Shown piece after piece: positions 10,382-24,030 of a stretch of DNA of 64,000 nt. The position numbers were made by a program, and so were the translations under genes. Position 1 is the stretch's first letter; each line of letters opens with the position of its first letter. The notes under the pieces were generated by a model, which saw only the letters and a list, made by a program, of their open reading frames with translations, was not told the origin of the DNA and did not search any database. The stretch is from Phlebotomus papatasi (Eukaryota; Arthropoda; Insecta; Diptera; Psychodidae), in assembly GCF_024763615.1 (NCBI RefSeq), contig NW_026604588.1, forward strand, positions 62,001-126,000, written 5' to 3'.

Positions 10382-12980
10382 GCATGTTTTGTATGCAAAT
10401 CTTTAAAGGCGAATATCTCCTAAACTAGAAGAGATAGACCCCCCAAAGTTGGCATCAAAAAAAATTTTTTTAGGCATATTTTGTATGCAAATCTTTAAAG
10501 GCGAATATCTCCTAAACTAGAAGAGATAGACCCCCCAAAGTTGGCATCAAAAAAAAAATTTTTTAGGCATATTTTGTATGCAAATCTTTAAAGGCGAATA
10601 TCTCCTAAACTAGAAGAGATAGACCCCCCAAAGTTGGCATCAAAAAAAATTTTTTTTAGGCATATTTTGTATGCAAATCTTTAAAGGCGAATATCTCCTA
10701 AACTAGAAGAGATAGACCCCCCAAAGTTGGCATCAAAAAAAAATTTTTTTAGGCATATTTTGTATGCAAATCTTTAAAGGCGAATATCTCCTAAACTAGA
10801 AGAGATAGACCCCCCAAAGTTGGCATCAAAAAAAAATTTTTTTAGGCATATTTTGTATGCAAATCTTTAAAGGCGAATATCTCCTAAACTAGAAGAGATA
10901 GACCCCCCAAAGTTGGCATCAAAAAAAAATTTTTATAGGCATATTTTGTATGCAAATCTTTAAAGGCGAATATCTCCTAAACTAGAAGAGATAGACCCCC
11001 CAAAGTTGGCATCAAAAAAATTTTTTTTAGGCATATTTTGTATGCAAATCTTTAAAGGCGAATATCTCCTAAACTAGAAGAGATAGACCCCCCAAAGTTG
11101 GCATCAAAAAAAATTTTTTTTAGGCATATTTTGTATGCAAATCTTTAAAGGCGAATATCTCCTAAACTAGAAGAGATAGACCCCCCAAAGTTGGCATCAA
11201 AAAAAAATTTTTATAGGCATATTTTGTATGCAAATCTTTAAAGGCGAATATCTCCTAAACTAGAAGAGATAGACCCCCCAAAGTTGGCATCAAAAAAAAT
11301 TTTTTTTAGACATATTTTGTATGCAAATCTTTAAAGGCGAATATCTCCTAAACTAGAAGAGATAGACCCCCCAAAGTTGGCATCAAAAAAAATTTTTTTA
11401 GGCATATTTTGTATGCAAATCTTTAAAGGCGAATATCTCCTAAACTAGAAGAGATATACCCCCCAAAGTTGGCATCAAGAAAAAAATGTTTATAGGCATA
11501 TTTTGTATGCAAATCTTTAAAGGCGAATATCTCCTAAACTAGAAGAGATAGACCCCCCAAAGTTGGCATCAAAAAAATTTTTTTTAGGCATATTTTGTAT
11601 GCAAATCTTTAAAGGCGAATATCTCCTAAACTAGAAGAGATAGACCCCCCAAAGTTGGCATCAAAAAAAAATTTTTTTAGGCATGTTTTGTATGCAAATC
11701 TTTAAAGGCGAATATCTCCTAAACTAGAAGAGATAGACCCCCCAAAGTTGGCATCAAAAAAAATTTTTTTAGGCATATTTTGTATGCAAATCTTTAAAGG
11801 CGAATATCTCCTAAACTAGAAGAGATAGACCCCCCAAAGTTGGCATCAAAAAAAAAATTTTTTAGGCATATTTTGTATGCAAATCTTTAAAGGCGAATAT
11901 CTCCTAAACTAGAAGAGATAGACCCCCCAAAGTTGGCATCAAAAAAAATTTTTTTTAGGCATATTTTGTATGCAAATCTTTAAAGGCGAATATCTCCTAA
12001 ACTAGAAGAGATAGACCCCCCAAAGTTGGCATCAAAAAAAAATTTTTTTAGGCATATTTTGTATGCAAATCTTTAAAGGCGAATATCTCCTAAACTAGAA
12101 GAGATAGACCCCCCAAAGTTGGCATCAAAAAAAAATTTTTTTAGGCATATTTTGTACGCAAATCTTTAAAGGCGAATATCTCCTAAACTAGAAGAGATAG
12201 ACCCCCCAAAGTTGGCATCAAAAAAAAATTTTTATAGGCATATTTTGTATGCAAATCTTTAAAGGCGAATATCTCCTAAACTAGAAGAGATAGACCCCCC
12301 AAAGTTGGCATCAAAAAAATTTTTTTTAGGCATATTTTGTATGCAAATCTTTAAAGGCGAATATCTCCTAAACTAGAAGAGATAGACCCCCCAAAGTTGG
12401 CATCAAAAAAAATTTTTTTTAGGCATATTTTGTATGCAAATCTTTAAAGGCGAATATCTCCTAAACTAGAAGAGATAGACCCCCCAAAGTTGGCATCAAA
12501 AAAAAATTTTTATAGGCATATTTTGTATGCAAATCTTTAAAGGCGAATATCTCCTAAACTAGAAGAGATAGACCCCCCAAAGTTGGCATCAAAAAAAATT
12601 TTTTTTAGACATATTTTGTATGCAAATCTTTAAAGGCGAATATCTCCTAAACTAGAAGAGATAGACCCCCCAAAGTTGGCATCAAAAAAAATTTTTTTAG
12701 GCATATTTTGTATGCAAATCTTTAAAGGCGAATATCTCCTAAACTAGAAGAGATATACCCCCCAAAGTTGGCATCAAGAAAAAAATGTTTATAGGCATAT
12801 TTTGTATGCAAATCTTTAAAGGCGAATATCTCCTAAACTAGAAGAGATAGACCCCCCAAAGTTGGCATCAAAAAAATTTTTTTTAGGCATATTTTGTATG
12901 CAAATCTTTAAAGGCGAATATCTCCTAAACTAGAAGAGATAGACCCCCCAAAGTTGGCATCAAAAAAAAATTTTATAGGC
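10382..12980 (+). repeat. Tandem duplication of a 1299-bp, 14-monomer block
   Basis: Three rare variants repeat in the same order at an offset of exactly 1299: GCATG (10382 and 11681), AGACAT in place of AGGCAT (11308 and 12607), and AGATATAC in place of AGATAGAC (11452 and 12751). Each AGATATAC monomer is followed by a T-run altered to ATGTTTATAGG. This is a higher-order duplication of 14 monomers, consistent with one unequal exchange. A related AGATATAC/ATGTTT pair at 1835 shows an older copy of part of the block. Confidence 0.92.
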
Positions 12981-13428
12981 ATCTTTTGTATGCAAATCTT
13001 TAAAGGCGAATATCTCCTAAACTAGAAGAGATAGACCCCCCAAAGTTGGCATCAAAAAAAAATTTTTATAGGCATATTTTGTATGCAAATCTTTAAAGGC
13101 GAATATCTCCTAAACTAGAAGAGATAGACCCCCCAAAGTTGGCATCAAAAAAAAATTTTTTTAGGCATATTTTGTATGCAAATCTTTAAAGGCGAATATC
13201 TCCTAAACTAGAAGAGATAGACCCCCCAAAGTTGGCACCAAAAAAAAATTTTTTTAGGCATATTTTGTATGCAAATCTTTAAAGGCGAATATCTCCTAAA
13301 CTAGAAGAGATAGACCCCCCAAAGTTGGCATCAAAAAAAAATTTTTATAGGCATATTTTGTATGCAAATATTTAAAGGCGAATATCTCCTAAACTAGAAG
13401 AGATAGACCCCCCAAAGTTGGCATCAAA
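12979..13428 (+). repeat. Dispersed duplicated satellite block (partner at 1231-1680)
   Basis: Right-hand copy of the 11748-bp-offset pair, with GCATC, CACC and ATATTTA variants in order. It lies directly after the second copy of the 1299-bp duplication. Confidence 0.88.
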
Positions 13429-14290
13429 AAAATTTTTTTTTAGGCATATTTTGTATGCAAATCTTTAAAGGCGAATATCTCCTAAACTAGAAGAGATAGA
13501 CCCCCCAAAGTTGGCATCAAAAAAAAATTTTTTTAGGCATATTTTGTATGTAAATCTTTAAACGCGAATACCTCCTAAACTAGAAGAGATAGACCCCCCA
13601 AATTTGGCATCAAAAAAAATTTTTTTAGGCATATTTTGTATGCAAATCTTTAAAGGCGAATATCTCCTAAACTAGAAGAGATAGACCCCCCAAAGTTGGC
13701 ATCAAAAAAAAATTTTCTAGGCATATTTTGTATGCAAATCTTTAAAGGCGAATATCTCCTAAACTAGAAGAGATAGACCCCCCAAAGTTGGCATCAAAAA
13801 AAAATTTTTCTAGGCATATTTTGTATGCAAATCTTTAAAGGCGAATATCTCCTAAACTAGAAGAGATAGACCCCCCAAAGTTGGCATCAAAAAAAAATTT
13901 TTTAGGCATATTTTGTATGCAAATCTTTAAACGCGAATATCTCCTAAACTAGAAGAGATAGACCCCCCAAAGTTGGCATCAAAAAAATTTTTTTTAGGTA
14001 TATTTTGTATGCAAATCTTTAAAGGCGAATATCTCCTAAACTAGAAGAGATAGACCCCCCAAAGTTGGCATCAAAAAAAAAAAATTTTCTAGGCATATTT
14101 TGTATGCAAATCTTTAAAGGCGAATATCTCCTAAACTAGAAGAGATAGACCCCCCAAAGTTGGCATCAAAAAAAAATTTTTCTAGGCATATTTTGTATGC
14201 AAATCTTTAAAGGCGAATATCTCCTAAACTAGAAGAGATAGACCCCCCAAAGTTGGCATCAAAAAAAAAATTTTTAGGCATATTTTGTAT

Positions 14291-15360
14291 GCAATTCTTT
14301 GAAGGCGAATATCTCCTAAACTAGAAGAGATAGACCCCCCAAAGTTGGCATCAAAAAAAAATTTCTTTAGGCATATTTTGTATGTAAATCTTTAAACGCG
14401 AATATCTCCTAAACTAGGAGAGATAGACCCCCCAAAGTTGGCATCAAAAAAAATTTTTTTAGGCATATTTTGTATGTAAATCTTTAAACGCGAATATCTC
14501 CTAAACTAGAAGAGATAGACCCCCCAAAGTTGGCATCAAAAAAAAATTTTTTTAGGCATATTTTGTATGCAAATCTTTAAAGGCGAATATCTCCTAAACT
14601 AGAAGAGATAGACCCCCCAAAGTTGGCATCAAAAAAAAATTTTTTTAGGCACATTTTGTATGCAAATCTTTAAAGGCGAATATCTCCTAAACTAGAAGAG
14701 ATAGACCCCCCAAAGTTGGCATCAAAAAAAAATTTTTTAGGCATATTTTGTATGCAAATCTTTAAAGGCGAATATCTCCTAAACTAGAAGAGATAGACCC
14801 CCCAAAGTTGGCATAAAAAAAAAATTTTTTAGGCATATTTTGTATGCAAATCTTTAAAGGCGAATATCTCCTAAACTAGAAGAGATAGACCCCCCAAAGT
14901 TGGCATCAAAAAAATTTTTTTAGGCATATTTTGTATGCAAATCTTTAAAGGCGAATATCTCCTAAACTAGAAGAGATAGAACCCCCAAAATTGGCATCAA
15001 AAAAATTTTTTTTAGGCATATTTTGTATGCAAATCTTTAAAGGCGAATATCTCCTAAACTAGAAGAGATAAACCCCCCAAAGTTGGCATCAAAAAAAATT
15101 TTTTTAGGCATATTTTGTATGCAAATCTTTAAAGGCGAATATCTCCTAAACTAGAAGAGATAAACCCCCCAAAGTTGGCATCAAAAAAAAATTTTTTTAG
15201 GCATATTTTGTATGCAAATCTTTAAAGGCGAATATCTCCTAAACTAGAAGAGATAGACCCCCCAAAGTTGGCATCAAAAAAAAATTTTTTTAGGCATATT
15301 TTGTATGTAAATCTTTAAACGCGAATATCTCCTAAACTAGAAGAGATAGACCCCCCCAAA
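14291..15360 (+). repeat. Satellite block duplicated about 6.5 kb away (partner 20943-21840)
   Basis: The variant GCAATTCTTTGAAGG (14291 and 20943) and CTAGGAGAG in place of CTAGAAGAG (about 14417 and 21069) share an offset of 6652. Downstream, GAACCCCCAAAATTGG (14980 and 21459) and a seven-C run (15351 and 21831) share an offset of about 6480. The offset drops by about 172 bases across the scrambled junction at 21186-21212, so the second copy lost roughly two monomers there. Confidence 0.85.
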
Positions 15361-16659
15361 GTTGGCATCAAAAAAAAATTTTTTAGGCATATTTTGTATG
15401 TAAATCTTTAAACGCGAATATCTCCTAAACTAGAAGAGATAGACCCCCCAAAGTTGGCATCAAAAAAAAATTTTTCTAGGCATATTTTGTATGCAAATCT
15501 TTAAAGGCGAATATCTCCTAAACTAGAAGAGATAGACCCCCCAAAGTTGGCATCAAAAAAAAATTTTTTTAGGCATATTTTGTATGCAAATCTTTAAAGG
15601 CGAATATCTCCTAAACTAGAAGAGATAGACCCCCCAAAGTTGGCATCAAAAAAAAATTTTTTTAGGCATATTTTGTATGCAAATCTTTAAAGGCGAATAT
15701 CTCCTAAACTAGAAGAGATAGACCACCCAAAGTTGGCATCAAAAAAAATTTTTTTAGGCATATTTTGTATGTAAATCTTTAAACGCGAATATCTCCTAAA
15801 CTAGAAGAGATAGACCCCCCAAAGTTGGCATCAAAAAAAAATTTTTCTAGGCATATTTTGTATGCAAATCTTTAAAGGCGAATATCTCCTAAACTAGAAG
15901 AGATAGACCCCCCAAAGTTGGCATCAAAAAAAAATTTTTTTAGGCATATTTTCTATGCAAATCTTTAAAGGCGAATATCTCCTAAACTAGAAGAGATAGA
16001 CCCCCCAAAGTTGGCATCAAAAAAAAATTTTTTAGGCATATTTTGTATGCAAATCTTTAAAGGCGAATATCTCCTAAACTAGAAGAGATAGACCCCCCAA
16101 AGTTGGCATCAAAAAAAAATTTTTTTAGGCATATTTTGTATGCAAATCTTTAAAGGCGAATATCTCCTAAACTAGAAGAGATAGACCCCCCAAAGTTGGC
16201 ATAAAAAAAATTTTTTTTAGGCATATTTTGTATGCAAATCTTTAAAGGCGAATATCTCCTAAACTAGAAGAGATAGACCCCCCAAAGTTGGCATCAAAAA
16301 AAATTTTTTAGGCATATTTTGTATGCAAATCTTTAAAGGCGAATATCTCCTAAACTAGAAGAGATAGACCCCCCAAAGTTGGCATCAAAAAAAATTTTTT
16401 TAGGCATATTTTGTATGCAAATCTTTAAAGGCGAATATCTCCTAAACTAGAAGAGATAGACCCCCCAAAGTTGGCATCAAAAAAAAATTTTTTTAGGCAT
16501 ATTTTGTATGTAAATCTTTAAACGCGAATATCTCCTAAACTAGAAGAGATAGACCCCCCAAAGTTGGCATCAAAAAAAATTTTTTTAGGCATATTTTGTA
16601 TGTAAATCTTTAAACGCGAATATCTCCTAAACTAGAAGAGATAGACCCCCCAAAGTTGG

Positions 16660-16690
16660 CATCTAAACTAAAAGGCATCAAAAAAAATTT
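16660..16690 (+). repeat. Scrambled satellite junction
   Basis: GTTGGCATC is followed by TAAACTA and AAAGGCATC before the normal A-run. A short piece of the CTAAACTAG region is inserted within the CATC step. Confidence 0.75.
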
Positions 16691-19600
16691 TTTTAGGCAT
16701 ATTTTGTATACAAATCTTTAAACGCGAATATCTCCTAAACTAGAAGAGATAGACCCCCCAAAGTTGGCATCAAAAAAAAATTTTTTTAGGCATATTTTGT
16801 ATGTAAATCTTTAAACGCGAATATCTCCTAAACTAGAAGAGATAGACCCCCCAAAGTTGGCATAAAAAAAAATTTTCTTAGGCATATTTTGTATGCAAGT
16901 CTTTAAAGGCGAATATCTCCTAAACTAGAAGAGATAGACCCCCCAAAGTTGGCATCAAAAAACATTTTTTTAGGCATATTTTGTATGCAAATCTTTAAAC
17001 GCGATTATCTCCTAAACTAGAAGAGATAGACCCCCCAAAGTTGGCATCAAAAAAAATTTTTTTAGGCATATTTTGTATGCAAATCTTTAAAGGCGAATAT
17101 CTCCTAAACTAGAAGAGATAGACCCCCCAAAGTTGGCATCAAAAAAAATTTTCTTAGGCATATTTTGTATGCAAATCTTTAAAGGCGAATATCTCCTAAA
17201 CTAGAAGAGATAGACCCCCAAAGTTGGCATCAAAAAAAATTTTTTTAGGCATATTTTGTATGTAAATCTTTAAACGCGAATATCTCCTAAACTAGAAGAG
17301 ATAGACCCCCCAAAGTTGGCATCAAAAAAAAATTTTTAGGCATATTTTGTATGCAAATCTTTAAAGGCGAATATCTCCTAAACTAGAAGAGATAGACCCC
17401 CCAAAGTTGGCATCAAAAAAAATTTTTAGGCATATTTTGTATGCAAATCTTTAAAGGCGAATATCTCCTAAACTAGAAGAGATAGACCCCCAAAGTTGGC
17501 ATCAAAAAAAATTTTTTTAGGCATATTTTGTATGTAAATCTTTAAACGCGAATATCTCCTAAACTAGAAGAGATAGACCCCCCAAAGTTGGCATCAAAAA
17601 AAAATTTTTTAGGCATATTTTGTATGTAAATCTTTAAACGCGAATATCTCCTAAACTAGAAGAGATAGACCCCCCAAAGTTGGCATCAAAAAAAATTTTT
17701 TTTAGGCATATTTTGTATGCAAATCTTTAAACGCGAATATCTCCTAAACTAGAAGAGATAGACCCCCCAAAGTTGGCATCAAAAAAAAATTTTTTTAGGC
17801 ATATTTTGTATGTAAATCTTTAAACGCGAATATCTCCTAAACTAGAAGAGATAGACCCCCCAAAGTTGGCATCAAAAAAAAATTTTTTAGGCATATTTTG
17901 TATGTAAATCTTTAAAGGCGAATATCTCCTAAACTAGAAGAGATAGACCCCCAAAGTTGGCATCAAAAAAAATTTTTTTAGGCATATTTTGTATGTAAAT
18001 CTTTAAACGCGAATATCTCCTAAACTAGAAGAGATAGACCCCCCAAAGTTGGCATCAAAAAAAAATTTTTTTAGGCATATTTTGTATGTAAATCTTTAAA
18101 CGCGAATATCTCCTAAACTAGAAGAGATAGACCCCCCAAAGTTGGCATCAAAAAAAATTTTCTTAGGCATATTTTGTATGCAAATCTTTAAAGGCGAATA
18201 TCTCCTAAACTAGAAGAGATAGACCCCCCAAAGTTGGCATCAAAAAACATTTTTTTAGGCATATTTTGTATGCAAATCTTTAAACGCGATTATCTCCTAA
18301 ACTAGAAGAGATAGACCCCCCAAAGTTGGCATCAAAAAACATTTTTTTAGGCATATTTTGTATGCAAATCTTTAAAGGCGAATATCTCCTAAACTAGAAG
18401 AGATAGACCCCCCAAAGTTGGCATCAAAAAAAATTTTCTTAGGCATATTTTGTATGCAAATCTTTAAAGGCGAATATCTCCTAAACTAGAAGAGATAGAC
18501 CCCCAAAGTTGGCATCAAAAAACATGTTTTTAGGCATATTTTGTATGCAAATCTTTAAAGGCGAATATCTCCTAAACTAGAAGAGATAGACCCCCCAAAG
18601 TTGGCATCAAAAAAAATTTTCTTAGGCATATTTTGTATGCAAATCTTTAAAGGCGAATATCTCCTAAACTAGAAGAGATAGACCCCCCAAAGTTGGCATC
18701 AAAAAACATTTTTTTAGGCATATTTTGTATGCAAATCTTTAAACGCGATTATCTCCTAAACTAGAAGAGATAGACCCCCCAAAGTTGGCATCAAAAAACA
18801 TTTTTTTAGGCATATTTTGTATGCAAATCTTTAAAGGCGAATATCTCCTAAACTAGAAGAGATAGACCCCCCAAAGTTGGCATCAAAAAAAATTTTCTTA
18901 GGCATATTTTGTATGCAAATCTTTAAAGGCGAATATCTCCTAAACTAGAAGAGATAGACCCCCAAAGTTGGCATCAAAAAAAATTTTTTTAGGCATATTT
19001 TGTATGTAAATCTTTAAACGCGAATATCTCCTAAACTAGAAGAGATAGACCCCCCAAAGTTGGCATCAAAAAAAAATTTTTAGGCATATTTTGTATGCAA
19101 ATCTTTAAAGGCGAATATCTCCTAAACTAGAAGAGATAGACCCCCCAAAGTTGGCATCAAAAAAAAATTTTTAGGCATATTTTGTATGCAAATCTTTAAA
19201 GGCGAATATCTCCTAAACTAGAAGAGATAGACCCCCAAAGTTGGCATCAAAAAAAATTTTTTTAGGCATATTTTGTATGTAAATCTTTAAACGCGAATAC
19301 CTCCTAAACTAGAAGAGATAGACCCCCCAAAGTTGGCATCAAAAAAAAATTTTTTAGGCATATTTTGTATGTAAATCTTTAAACGCGAATATCTCCTAAA
19401 CTAGAAGAGATAGACCCCCCAAAGTTGGCATCAAAAAAAATTTTTTTAGGCATATTTTGTATGCAAATCTTTAAACGCGAATATCTCCTAAACTAGAAGA
19501 GATAGACCCCCCAAAGTTGGCATCAAAAAAAAATTTTTTTAGGCATATTTTGTATGTAAATCTTTAAACGCGAATATCTCCTAAACTAGAAGAGATAGAC

Positions 19601-20942
19601 CCCCCAAAGTTGGCATCAAAAAAAAAATTTTTTAGGCATATTTTGTATGTAAATCTTTAAACGCGAATATCTCCTAAACTAGAAGAGATAGACCCCCCAA
19701 AGTTGGCATCAAAAAAAAATTTTTTTAGGCATATTTTGTATGCAAATCTTTAAACGCGAATATCTCCTAAACTAGAAGAGATAGACCCCCCAAAGTTGGC
19801 ATCAAAAAAAAATTTTTTTAGGCATATTTTGTATGTAAATCTTTAAAGGCGAATATCTCCTAAACTAGAAGAGATAGACCCCCAAAGTTGGCATCAAAAA
19901 AAATTTTTTTAGGCATATTTTGTATGTAAATCTTTAAACGCGAATATCTCCTAAACTAGAAGAGATAGACCCCCCAAAGTTGGCATCAAAAAAAAATTTT
20001 TTAGGCATATTTTGTATGTAAATCTTTAAACGCGAATATCTCCTAAACTAGAAGAGATAGACCCCCCAAAGTTGGCATCAAAAAAAAATTTTTTAGGCAT
20101 ATTTTGTATGTAAATCTTTAAACGCGAATATCTCCTAAACTAGAAGAGATAGACCCCCCAAAGTTGGCATCAAAAAAAAATTTTTAGGCATATTTTGTAT
20201 GCAAATCTTTAAAGGCGAATATCTCCTAAACTAGAAGAGATAGACCCCCCAAAGTTGGCATCAAAAAAAATTTTTTTTTAGACATATTTTGTATGCAAAT
20301 CTTTAAAGGCGAATATCTCCTAAACTAGAAGAGATAGACCCCCCAAAGTTGGCATAAAAAAAAATTTTTTTAGGCATATTTTGTATGTAAATCTTTAAAG
20401 GCGAATATCTCCTAAACTAGAAGAGATAGACCCCCCAAAGTTGGCATCAAAAAAAAATTTTTTTAGGCATATTTTGTATGCAAATCTTTAAACGCGAATA
20501 TCTCCTAAACTAGAAGAGATAACCCCCCAAAGTTGGCATCAAAAAAAAAATTTTTAGGCATATTTTGTATGCAAATCTTTAAAGGCGAATATCTCCTAAA
20601 CTAGAAGAGATAGGCCCCCCAAAGTTGGCATCAAAAAAAATTTTTTTTTAGACATATTTTGTATGCAAATCTTTAAAGGCGAATATCTCCTAAACTAGAA
20701 GAGATAGACCCCCCAAAGTTGACATCAAAAAAAAATTTTTCTAGGCATATTTTGTATGCAAATCTTTAAAGGCGAATATCTCCTAAACTAGAAGAGATAG
20801 ACCCCCCAAAGTTGGCATCAAAAAAAAATTTTTCTAGGCATATTTTGTATGCAAATCTTTAAAGGCGAATATCTCCTAAACTAGAAGAGATAGACCCCCC
20901 AAAGTTGGCATCAAAAAAAATTTTTTTAGGCATATTTTGTAT

Positions 20943-21840
20943 GCAATTCTTTGAAGGCGAATATCTCCTAAACTAGAAGAGATAGACCCCCCAAAGTTGG
21001 CATCAAAAAAAAATTTCTTTAGGCATATTTTGTATGTAAATCTTTAAACGCGAATATCTCCTAAACTAGGAGAGATAGACCCCCCAAAGTTGGCATCAAA
21101 AAAAATTTTTTTAGGCATATTTTGTATGTAAATCTTTAAACGCGAATATCTCCTAAACTAGAAGAGATAGACCCCCCAAAGTTGGCATAGGCAAAGTTGG
21201 CAAAAAAAAATTTTTTTAGGCATATTTTGTATGCAAATCTTTAAAGGCGAATATCTCCTAAACTAGAAGAGATAGACCCCCCAAAGTTGGCATCAAAAAA
21301 AAATTTTTTAGGCATATTTTGTATGCAAATCTTTAAAGGCGAATATCTCCTAAACTAGAAGAGATAGACCCCCCAAAGTTGGCATCAAAAAAATTTTTTT
21401 AGGCATATTTTGTATGCAAATCTTTAAAGGCGAATATCTCCTAAACTAGAAGAGATAGAACCCCCAAAATTGGCATCAAAAAAATTTTTTTTAGGCATAT
21501 TTTGTATGCAAATCTTTAAAGGCGAATATCTCCTAAACTAGAAGAGATAAACCCCCCAAAGTTGGCATCAAAAAAAATTTTTTTAGGCATATTTTGTATG
21601 CAAATCTTTAAAGGCGAATATCTCCTAAACTAGAAGAGATAGACCCCCCAAAGTTGGCATCAAAAAAAAAATTTTTTTAGGCATATTTTGTATGCAAATC
21701 TTTAAAGGCGAATATCTCCTAAACTAGAAGAGATAGACCCCCCAAAGTTGGCATCAAAAAAAAATTTTTTTAGGCATATTTTGTATGTAAATCTTTAAAC
21801 GCGAATATCTCCTAAACTAGAAGAGATAGACCCCCCCAAA
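20943..21840 (+). repeat. Shortened copy of the 14.3-15.4 kb block
   Basis: It carries the same ordered variants as 14291-15360 but is about two monomers shorter. The loss coincides with an irregular join in which GTTGGCATAGGC runs into AAAGTTGGCAAAAA. Confidence 0.85.
21186..21212 (+). repeat. Scrambled junction with a two-monomer deletion
   Basis: GTTGGCATAGGC is followed by AAAGTTGGC and an A-run. Comparison with the partner block at 14.3-15.4 kb implies about 172 bases are missing at this join. Because the partner is intact, this is the best-defined irregular junction in the window. Confidence 0.8.
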
Positions 21841-22894
21841 GTTGGCATCAAAAAAAATTTTTTTTAGGCATATTTTGTATGTAAATCTTTAAACGCGAAT
21901 ATCTCCTAAACTAGAAGAGATAGACCCCCCAAAGTTGGCATCAAAAAAAAATTTTTCTAGGCATATTTTGTATGCAAATCTTTAAAGGCGAATATCTCCT
22001 AAACTAGAAGAGATAGACCCCCCAAAGTTGGCATCAAAAAAAAATTTTTTTAGGCATATTTTGTATGCAAATCTTTAAAGGCGAATATCTCCTAAACTAG
22101 AAGAGATAGACCCCCCAAAGTTGGCATCAAAAAAAAATTTTTCTAGGCATATTTTGTATGCAAATCTTTAAAGGCGAATATCTCCTAAACTAGAAGAGAT
22201 AGACCCCCCAAAGTTGGCATCAAAAAAAAATTTTTTTAGGCATATTTTGTATGCAAATCTTTAAAGGCGAATATCTCCTAAACTAGAAGAGATAGACCCC
22301 CCAAAGTTGGCATCAAAAAAAAATTTTTTAGGCATATTTTGTATGCAAATCTTTAAAGGCGAATATCTCCTAAACTAGAAGAGATAGACCCCCCAAAGTT
22401 GGCATCAAAAAAAAATTTTTTTAGGCATATTTTGTATGCAAATCTTTAAAGGCGAATATCTCCTAAACTAGAAGAGATAGACCCCCCAAAGTTGGCATAA
22501 AAAAAATTTTTTTTAGGCATATTTTGTATGCAAATCTTTAAAGGCGAATATCTCCTAAACTAGAAGAGATAGACCCCCCAAAGTTGGCATCAAAAAAAAT
22601 TTTTTAGGCATATTTTGTATGTAAATCTTTAAAGGCGAATATCTCCTAAACTAGAAGAGATAGACCCCCCAAAGTTGGCATCAAAAAAAATTTTTTTAGG
22701 CATATTTTGTATGCAAATCTTTAAAGGCGAATATCTCCTAAACTAGAAGAGATAGACCCCCCAAAGTTGGCATCAAAAAAAAATTTTTTTAGGCATATTT
22801 TGTATGTAAATCTTTAAACGCGAATATCTCCTAAACTAGAAGAGATAGACCCCCCAAAGTTGACATCAAAAAAAATTTTTTTAGGCATATTTTG

Positions 22895-24030
22895 TATACA
22901 AATCTTTAAACGCGAATATCTCCTAAACTAGAAGAGATAGACCCCCCAAAGTTGGCATCAAAAAACATTTTTTTAGGCATATTTTGTATGCAAATCTTTA
23001 AACGCGATTATCTCCTAAACTAGAAGAGATAGACCCCCCAAAGTTGGCATCAAAAAAAATTTTTTTAGGCATATTTTGTATGCAAATCTTTAAAGGCGAA
23101 TATCTCCTAAACTAGAAGAGATAGACCCCCCAAAGTTGGCATCAAAAAAAATTTTCTTAGGCATATTTTGTATGCAAATCTTTAAAGGCGAATATCTCCT
23201 AAACTAGAAGAGATAGACCCCCAAAGTTGGCATCAAAAAAAATTTTTTTAGGCATATTTTGTATGTAAATCTTTAAACGCGAATATCTCCTAAACTAGAA
23301 GAGATAGACCCCCCAAAGTTGGCATCAAAAAAAAGTTGGCATTTTTTTAGGCATATTTTGTATGCAAATCTTTAAAGGCGAATATCTCCTAAACTAGAAG
23401 AGATAGACCCCCCAAAGTTGGCATCAAAAAAAAATTTTTTTAGGCATATTTTGTATGCAAATCTTTAAAGGCGAATATCTCCTAAACTAGAAGAGATAGA
23501 CCCCCCAAAGTTGGCATAAAAAAAATTTTTTTTAGGCATATTTTGTATGCAAATCTTTAAAGGCGAATATCTCCTAAACTAGAAGAGATAGACCCCCCAA
23601 AGTTGGCATCAAAAAAAATTTTTTAGGCATATTTTGTATGCAAATCTTTAAAGGCGAATATCTCCTAAACTAGAAGAGATAGACCCCCCAAAGTTGGCAT
23701 CAAAAAAAATTTTTTTAGGCATATTTTGTATGCAAATCTTTAAAGGCGAATATCTCCTAAACTAGAAGAGATAGACCCCCCAAAGTTGGCATCAAAAAAA
23801 AATTTTTTTAGGCATATTTTGTATGTAAATCTTTAAACGCGAATATCTCCTAAACTAGAAGAGATAGACCCCCCAAAGTTGGCATCAAAAAAAATTTTTT
23901 TAGGCATATTTTGTATACAAATCTTTAAACGCGAATATCTCCTAAACTAGAAGAGATAGACCCCCCAAAGTTGGCATCAAAAAACATTTTTTTAGGCATA
24001 TTTTGTATGCAAATCTTTAAACGCGATTAT
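22895..24030 (+). repeat. 1019-bp (11-monomer) higher-order repeat
   Basis: ATACAAAT (in the context GTATACAAATC; 22895 and 23914) and the CGCGATTATC variant (23006 and 24025) both repeat at exactly 1019. An irregular join (A-run, GTTGGCA, T-run) at 23327-23346 lies between the copies. The same variants recur near 26.3-26.7 and 29.8-30.0 kb, so this is a family of higher-order units rather than a single duplication. Confidence 0.85.
23327..23346 (+). repeat. Scrambled satellite junction
   Basis: GTTGGCA is inserted between the A-run and the T-run, duplicating the end of the preceding monomer. It lies between the two copies of the 1019-bp unit. Confidence 0.75.

Larger units (their letters stand above)
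9691..13500 (+). repeat. Satellite array, G-form segment right of the SINEs
   Basis: About 41 monomers, mostly ATGCAAAT with AAAGGCG, many ending the T-run in TATAGG as in the first 6.6 kb. It includes the shared flank of SINE copy 3 (to about 10382), the 1299-bp tandem duplication described separately, and a block near 12979-13428 that also occurs at 1231-1680. One monomer near 10210 has ATGTAAAT with AAATGCG, the only ATGCG form I noticed. No gene is visible. Confidence 0.97.
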
